From: Sipunculus nudus | Lineage: Eukaryota; Annelida; Sipuncula; Golfingiida; Sipunculidae | NCBI GenBank assembly: GCA_026874595.1 | Contig: CM049322.1 | Coordinates: 26,442,840 to 26,506,839, forward strand | Reading direction: 5' to 3' | Length of the DNA stretch: 64,000 nt | In this document: piece after piece, positions 58,510-64,000 of the stretch | Layout: every line of letters begins with the position of its first letter | Numbering within the stretch: position 1 is the first letter of the stretch | The notes under the pieces: generated by a model | Database searches by the model: none | What the model was told of the DNA's origin: nothing | What the model saw: only the letters and a program-made list of their open reading frames with translations | Position numbers and translations under genes: made by a program

Positions 58510-59616
58510 CTAGGGACCCATGGGTCTCGACACTCAGCTGAATTTGTCTATAAGGATATTTTAAAGAAATTTTGCCAAATTACAGTCCTGTGACCTTGTG
58601 ACCAAAAATACTTAGAACTTATTATTCTTGAACTTGCAGCATTTAGATTATTTCACAGTCTTTTAAAAAGTGACCTTGACCTCTGACTAGGTAACCTTAA
58701 AATCTACAGATTTCCTCACTTTGGGCAAGTAAGCAATGTGTGAAAGATGGAAAGTTTGGGATGAAAAGTTTGATATACAGAGTATCCACAATCCTTTTAA
58801 AGATGTGGCTCCTGTGACTTTCAACTTTGATCTCTGGGTCCTGAACCAAAATGAATTTCCTTTAGTGGCGGGTCATTATTAAATAAATTTTGAAGCCAAT
58901 CTGTCTATCTCGGAAGCAGAGTTATCATCCATAAACTAATTTGTGAATGGATGGGCCCTGTGACCTTGACCTTTGACCCAATGACCCCAAAATCGAACAG
59001 AATCTTCCCCTATTGGCAGGTTAGCAATATCTTGTAGATGGAAGGTTTGCGATGAAAAGTTTGGATTTAAATGCATACACATTCTTTTAAAAGAAATGGG
59101 TCCTGTGACCTTGACCTTTGACCGTTGGACCCCAAATTTGACACAGTTCTTACTTTAGTGGTGAGCCATATATAAGTTAATTTTGAAACCAATATGTCAA
59201 ACCAAACTGGGGTTACCATCTGGAAATTAATTTGTGAACAGTTAGCCCTGTGACCCTGACCTTTGACCTTGTGACTCCAAATTCATTTATGCTCCCCCCA
59301 TACTGGCAAGTCAGCTAAATGTGCAAGATGGAAAGCTTGGGCTCAAAAGCTTGGCTTAAAATGCAGCAATAATCTTTTTAAATAAGCGAGTCCTATGACC
59401 TTGACATTTTGACCCCAAAATCATATTTGTTCTTGTTTTAGTGGTGGGCCATATGTAAGTCAAGTTTTAAATCCATGTGTCAATCCAACCTGGAGTTATC
59501 ATCTGGTAACAAATTTGTGTGGAAGAACGGATAGATTGACAGACAGACAGACAGACAGCTAGACAAACAGACAGACAAGGTGATTACTATATGGCATCCA
59601 CTTGCGATTAATAAAC
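58510..59616 (+). mobile_element. 145-family core under a B-type 5' terminus
   Basis: Starts CTAGGGACCCATGGGTCTCG, then ACTCAGCTGA (B-like), but the core is the 145-bp unit: TGACC anchors at 58671, 58815, 58961, 59106, 59251 and 59396, spacings 144, 146, 145, 145 and 145. It ends with (GACA)n (59541-59578) and 'ttactatatggcatccacttgcgat', comparable to the tail of the 50.2-kb element. This is a recombinant of two families or an ancient relative. Confidence 0.8.
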
Positions 59617-59712
59617 ACACCAGGTTTTGGGACACTAGATGTAATCACAGCTGAGAAACTGACATGATTGTTGTCATTTTATTGTAAAAAATAGAAAAAT
59701 ATTCGTTAAAAT

Positions 59713-61305
59713 AACAAGAAGGCCTACAGGCCTATTGCGAACCTGTGCATTGGGAAATACACCAGGTATAATGCTTCAATGCTGGACCATTACTTTTCTT
59801 GTATATAAACAATGTAAGTACTAAACATTTTGAATAAGAAACAATTACACAAACATCACTGCTGAAATTCTAGCATGGGTGCAAACAACACAAAAATGAT
59901 TGTAGCTGGCCCCAAGTTCAGAATGATATATCAAACCCCTCCTGAGTAATAAGCATGGACACACACTGTGAAAAATTATTGTAGGTGGCACCACCAGGCT
60001 TGTATATGACAAAGCTATTCGATATGTATAAATATGCCAAATTTCAGGCTGATATATCAAATTCCTCTTTAGAAATAAGCAGACACATACACTGTGCAAA
60101 AGTCATTGTACGTGGCGACACCTGTCTTGTGAATGAGAAAGCCATCAAAGACACATAGACAGGTCAAAATATCAGGCCAATACAACCAACTTACCTTGAG
60201 TCTGCGCACGGGGCCTGACCAGGCTTAGGTGAGAAAGGCAGTTGCCCCGAGTGAACTGTGACAAAATGCTAGCATTGAGTGAACTCATGACCTGCACCTG
60301 GCTAGACTGAGTGATCTTTTGACCTGTACATGGCTGCACTGAGTGAACTCTTGATCTGTTGCATAATCTGATGCAGTGGGCAGTCTGCCAACACTATAAA
60401 TAGAATGCAGCTACTGCACTGAGTGAATTCCTGACCTATACCTGGCTGCACTGAGTGAACTCTTGACCTGTTGCCTAATCTGATACAGTTGGCAGTCTGC
60501 CAAAGCTATAAATAGATCCAGACTGACCTTTGGCCTGTTGCCAAATCTGAAATAGTAGCCACACCATTGCACAAGCTCACAGATTGGCTCCACATGCAGC
60601 CCTGAGGGGCATGACACACATGAGGTGATCACATGATACTCATGAGGTGATCACATGCTACCCGTGAGGTGATCACATGGTGCCCATTAGGTGTTCACAT
60701 GTCATTCATGAGATGATCACATGCCTTGTGCTTGGCTGCACTGATTGAACTCTTGACCTATACCTGGCTGCACTGAATGAACTCTTTTCTGTTGCCAAAT
60801 CTGAAACAGTTGGCAGTTTCTCAACCTATATAAAGATACAGACACAATCATGGCCTGTTGGTAAATCTGTTTACACATACTGAAAGACTTTGGCTAAAAT
60901 GCTTTTTTTTTCAGCTGACATATTCATAAACTTTTTATCAAAATATCTAGAATAATAAAATATGCAGTCCTTTCATTGTTAAAGGTCCAATAATTCCATC
61001 AAAAAATCATTCAAGTAAACTTGAACAAAGGCCACCTAAGAATATTTTTGTGCAATGTTACAGAAGCTATAATTGAAACAATAATTTTGTAGAAGAACAC
61101 TATTGCAGTCCTCAGTTTGATATCGACATAATCATGGCCATAAGACCAACTTAAGCTTTTCATGACTCAACCAAAAATCAACAAACTCAATCTATTCTGA
61201 TATGATAGAAAGAACGATGTCTTAGGAAATTCTTTTGAAAAATTGACAGTTTCATCATAAACATTTTAAGCTGAAAGAGGCTAAAATTATGAGGTTTTGC
61301 CCATA
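59713..61305 (+). mobile_element. FG-family element, 5' and middle parts
   Basis: Starts AACAAGAAGGCCTACAGGCC and TTGCGAACCTGTGC. It includes two F units, 32-bp (60265-60480) and 22-bp (60605-60725, five units) minisatellites and the first part of G. The intact 'gtgcaatgttacagaagc' and 'attgaaacaataatttt' (61050-61085) are empty-site references for Helitron 1 and the 145 element. Cut by a B terminus at 61306. Confidence 0.85.
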
Positions 61306-61587
61306 AAAAGTGACCCATGGGTCATGACGCTCAGCTGCCAAGCATGACCTGTGACATCATGGACTGAGATTCACAACTTCCAGTCAAATTTTGAAGAACC
61401 AATTTGCCAATTTGTTGAAAATTTTCTATTACAACAGAAATATATATCACCTATGTCTGGTTAAAACACAGTGAATTGATGGTCTGAGGAAAATGAATGA
61501 TTGTTAAGCTAACAGGAACTATTCCAACAGCTTGCTTGAAACCTGTCAGTCTCAAAAGGAACACCACAAAGGGCAAATATAAGATCA
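61306..61587 (+). mobile_element. B-family 5' fragment
   Basis: AAGTGACCCATGGGTCATGA, then CGCTCAGCTG start, followed by unrecognised AT-rich sequence up to the C element. Confidence 0.65.
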
Positions 61588-62790
61588 AACTAGAATATGG
61601 GTAGTCGACAAGCGACTACTTGTATCCGCCTAAATCAGAGTGGAACGGGTGAAGTGTTGCATATTAGCATGGATGTCTGCAGCCAAATTGTGTATGTAGA
61701 ATGCGCTACCTACCAAAAAATCCAGAAAGCCGTCCAAGTTGTATACATATGCAAAATTTAAGGCAGATAAGTCAAACCACTATATTGTATATGAGTGATT
61801 TTTGCCCTTGGCAGACAAACAGATGGAAGCTGTGCAAAAAAGGGTTGCAGGTGGCGCCACCAGTTTAGCGTATGATAAAGAGCTTTGTGAGAACTATACA
61901 CATGCAAAACTTTGGCCCAATCGGTCAAACGGTTCCCAAGATATGAGCTTGGATATCTGCTGCATAAATCAGAGTGGAACGGGTGAAGTGTTGCATATTA
62001 GCATGGATGTCTGCAGCCAAATTGTGTATGTAGAATGCGCTACCTACCAAAAAATCCAGAAAGCCGTCCAAGTTGTATACATATGCAAAATTTTAGGCAG
62101 ATATGTCAAACCACTGCCCAGATATGAGTGATTTTATCCCATGGCAGACAAACAGAGGGAGCTGTGCAAACATGGCTGCAGGTGGCGCCACCAGTTTTGC
62201 GTATGATAAAGAGCTATATGAGATTTATACACATGCAAAATTTTGGCCCAATCGGTCAAACGGTTCCCTAGATATGAGCTTGGATGTCTGCAGCGTAAAC
62301 TTGATTGTAGGTGGCGCCACCTGTCATAAAATCAGAAAAGCTATCAAGGATGTATAAGCATGCCGAATTTCAGGTGAATTAGTCAAACCACTGCAGAGAT
62401 ATGAGTGATTTTAACCCAAGGCAGACGAACAGATGGACACTGTGCAAACATGGTTGCAGGTGGCGCCACCATTTTTGGTGTATGTTATAAAGCTCTCCGA
62501 GGGCTACATTTGTGCAAAAAAATTTTCCTGATCGGTCAAACGGTTCCCGAGATATGTGGGTTTATGTGTGGAAACAGACGCACAAACGGATGCAGAGCGC
62601 AGAGGAAAGGTCAGAGGTCAAAACAAAATCGGGGCGCAGCAGTTCACATGTGACCCGAACATAATCCCGGGTTTCGGAAAATTCCGCCCAGCGGTTAAGG
62701 AGGAGTTCTCAGGACACCTACGCGGCGGCGGCAGCGGCGGCGTGCAGCTGAAAACATAGTATCCGCAAAACTCTGTTTTGGCGGATACAA
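61588..62790 (+). mobile_element. C-family element, complete
   Basis: Starts AACTAGAATATGGG with the hairpin TAGTCG / CGACTA and TGTATCCGCC, and ends with a GCGGC patch (62720-62742), hairpin and GGCGGATACAA. The 5' segment 'taaatcagagtggaacgggtg...' is present twice (61631 and 61965, 334 bp apart), the second time inside the core. This shows how 5' sequence is copied into the array. Confidence 0.88.
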
Positions 62791-63851
62791 ATATATAGCA
62801 AAAATCATGGAAATACATGCAAGAATTATTGAGAAACAGGTGCTTCTGTATGAATTTTTATTCAATACAAGCCAACTGTACTGCACTTTTATAAATGATG
62901 GTAATATTCATTCAGAAATATTTGACCCAATCCTTTACAAGATTACATAAATATACATCCAACTGCATTCACTTTAACTGTTCTTGAGATAATATGATCA
63001 AAACGAATTAAAAGATGGTTGCCTGGTGGCCATATTGGACTTCTGACAAGTCTGAAATCAGACAACAAACATACTCTAAACTGGACCAAACATTAAAGAA
63101 AAATTACTGAAACTTCACTGAAGAAAGAATTTCTTAGGTGGCTAACTGGCAGACATAATGGATTTCTGACAAGTATGACATTTGATATCCCACATTCTCC
63201 AATAAGAGACCAAACTTGGGGCAAATTATCCAGTAATGAATGCCCAAAATAATTCAAAAGGCATGTCCAGGCCCTCATATCAGATTTATAGATATGCAAT
63301 TGTAAAAAGTGCAAGTCCAATATTTTTTATTATCTCTCTGCTTTTCAATGGGGTCAGCAGGGTAGGTAAACTGCCAAACCTGAAAGAAAAGAAATGCAGA
63401 AAGAATGACTAAGAGTCTTGAAATAAAACAAAAAGCCATCCTAAATCAAGGTACACATCCACATATTATGAGAACAAACACTTGCTTTTATATGTGGTGA
63501 TATATATTAAAATATTCAGATATCTAGGAAACTAAGTTTATTGCTAGGATTCCATAAAATAAACTGCAAAATGTTCCCATCATCTTATAAATCAGTAGCT
63601 AAACATTAATACTATACTCTCATAGTCTTAATGCTTGGCTGGAGCATTCTGACAACAGTGTTTTTGTTATGAAGTAACGAGGTACTTATCACTGAGCCTT
63701 ATCACCTAATAGGCTGATACAAAAGGGAATCATATGTCACCAGTGTCACTCACAATTACAGCCACACAGGGAGATGTACCAGCTGGAGTGGGATGGTTAT
63801 ATATACAAGAAAAAATAGAGATGGTCTATAAAATAAGTTATTGTGAACATA
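62791..63851. other. Single-copy-looking intron or intergenic DNA
   Basis: No listed repeat. On the minus strand a strong pyrimidine-rich acceptor (ttcttttctttcag) ends at 63380. See the separate entry for the possible exon. Confidence 0.5.
63340..63379 (-). other. Possible terminal exon start (minus strand)
   Basis: After the acceptor the sequence reads GTTTGGCAGTTTACC. One frame closes after seven full codons (LAVYLPC, stop) and AATAAA follows about 25 nt later at about 63330. Another frame is open longer (VWQFTYPADPIEKQR). None matches EI24 as I know it. It may be the end of another gene or a chance acceptor. Confidence 0.2.
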
Positions 63852-64000
63852 CCTGACCTATGACCTTGGCCTTTTGCCCATATATCAACTGGATTCTTTC
63901 TAAATGATGGGCAACTACTAACCACTTAAATCTGGTGTAATTACTTGGCAACCAATGGTTGAATAACTTTGACCTACAACCTTTAACCTGCTGACCAGCT
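63852..64000 (+). mobile_element. 145-family-like sequence at window edge
   Basis: Has 'tgacctatgaccttggcc', 'tttgacctacaacctttaacc' and a middle part resembling the 145-bp unit. The element continues beyond the window. Confidence 0.5.

Noticed and set aside
60605-60725. Direct repeats resembling a CRISPR array
   Set aside because: Units are contiguous 22-bp minisatellite copies without unique spacers, in a eukaryotic transposon.

Overview
The window looks like animal nuclear DNA, most probably from a bivalve mollusc. It is AT-rich and intron-like, has no long open reading frames, and is packed with diverged copies of a few interspersed repeat families. Those families combine short hairpin or palindromic ends, subterminal inverted repeats, tandem cores of about 140-340 bp and (GGAC)n/(GACA)n microsatellites. 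This is the architecture I know from bivalve 'pearl'-type elements and from HINE/Helentron-type non-autonomous rolling-circle transposons. The bivalve assignment is an inference from repeat style, not from a search.

The only protein-coding gene I can support is on the minus strand: an orthologue of EI24 (PIG8), a multi-pass ER membrane protein. Three consecutive internal exons are visible at 58284-58395, 29345-29456 and 3183-3257. All have GT/AG borders and compatible reading phases, and together they encode about 100 residues that follow the C-terminal half of EI24 without a gap. The introns between them are 28.8 kb and 26.1 kb, so nearly the whole window is EI24 intron filled by transposons. 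Upstream exons should lie beyond 64000, and the last exon(s) below position 1.

Repeat families (names are mine). B/A/D family: starts CAAGGGACCCATGGGTC, ends in a hairpin followed by GAGCTAAAA, and carries either an 'A' core or a 'D' core. FG family: starts AACAAGGCCTACAGGCC, ends CACAGGTTCGCTAAA. C family: starts AACTAGAATA plus a hairpin, ends in a GGCGGATACAA hairpin, with a 278-bp dimeric core. E family: 326-bp core with a C-like 3' end. 145 family: 145-bp core containing TGACCTTTGACC. H family: present as a tandem pair. Two copies of a conventional Helitron (TC...CTAG with a terminal hairpin) are also present.

Layout: 1-3.1 kb, FG, C and B ends; 3.2 kb, EI24 exon; 3.5-11.4 kb, B/D, H, FG and C elements; 11.4-22.0 kb, a D array split by a 6.17-kb insertion with 10-bp target duplication and 19-bp terminal inverted repeats; 22-29.3 kb, A, FG (with E inside), C and A; 29.4 kb, EI24 exon; 30.2-40.1 kb, H tandem pair, A copies and a 2.4-kb inverted duplication; 40-51.6 kb, A, Helitron 1, a C element with a 1,034-bp tandem duplication, FG, and a 145-family insertion; 51.6-58.3 kb, A, single-copy-looking DNA, Helitron 2 and FG; 58.3 kb, EI24 exon; 58.4-64 kb, 145, FG, B and C elements, then single-copy-looking DNA. 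Three insertions can be compared with an intact copy of the same target inside the window. All three show precise insertion with little or no target duplication, two of them between A and T, as expected of rolling-circle elements.
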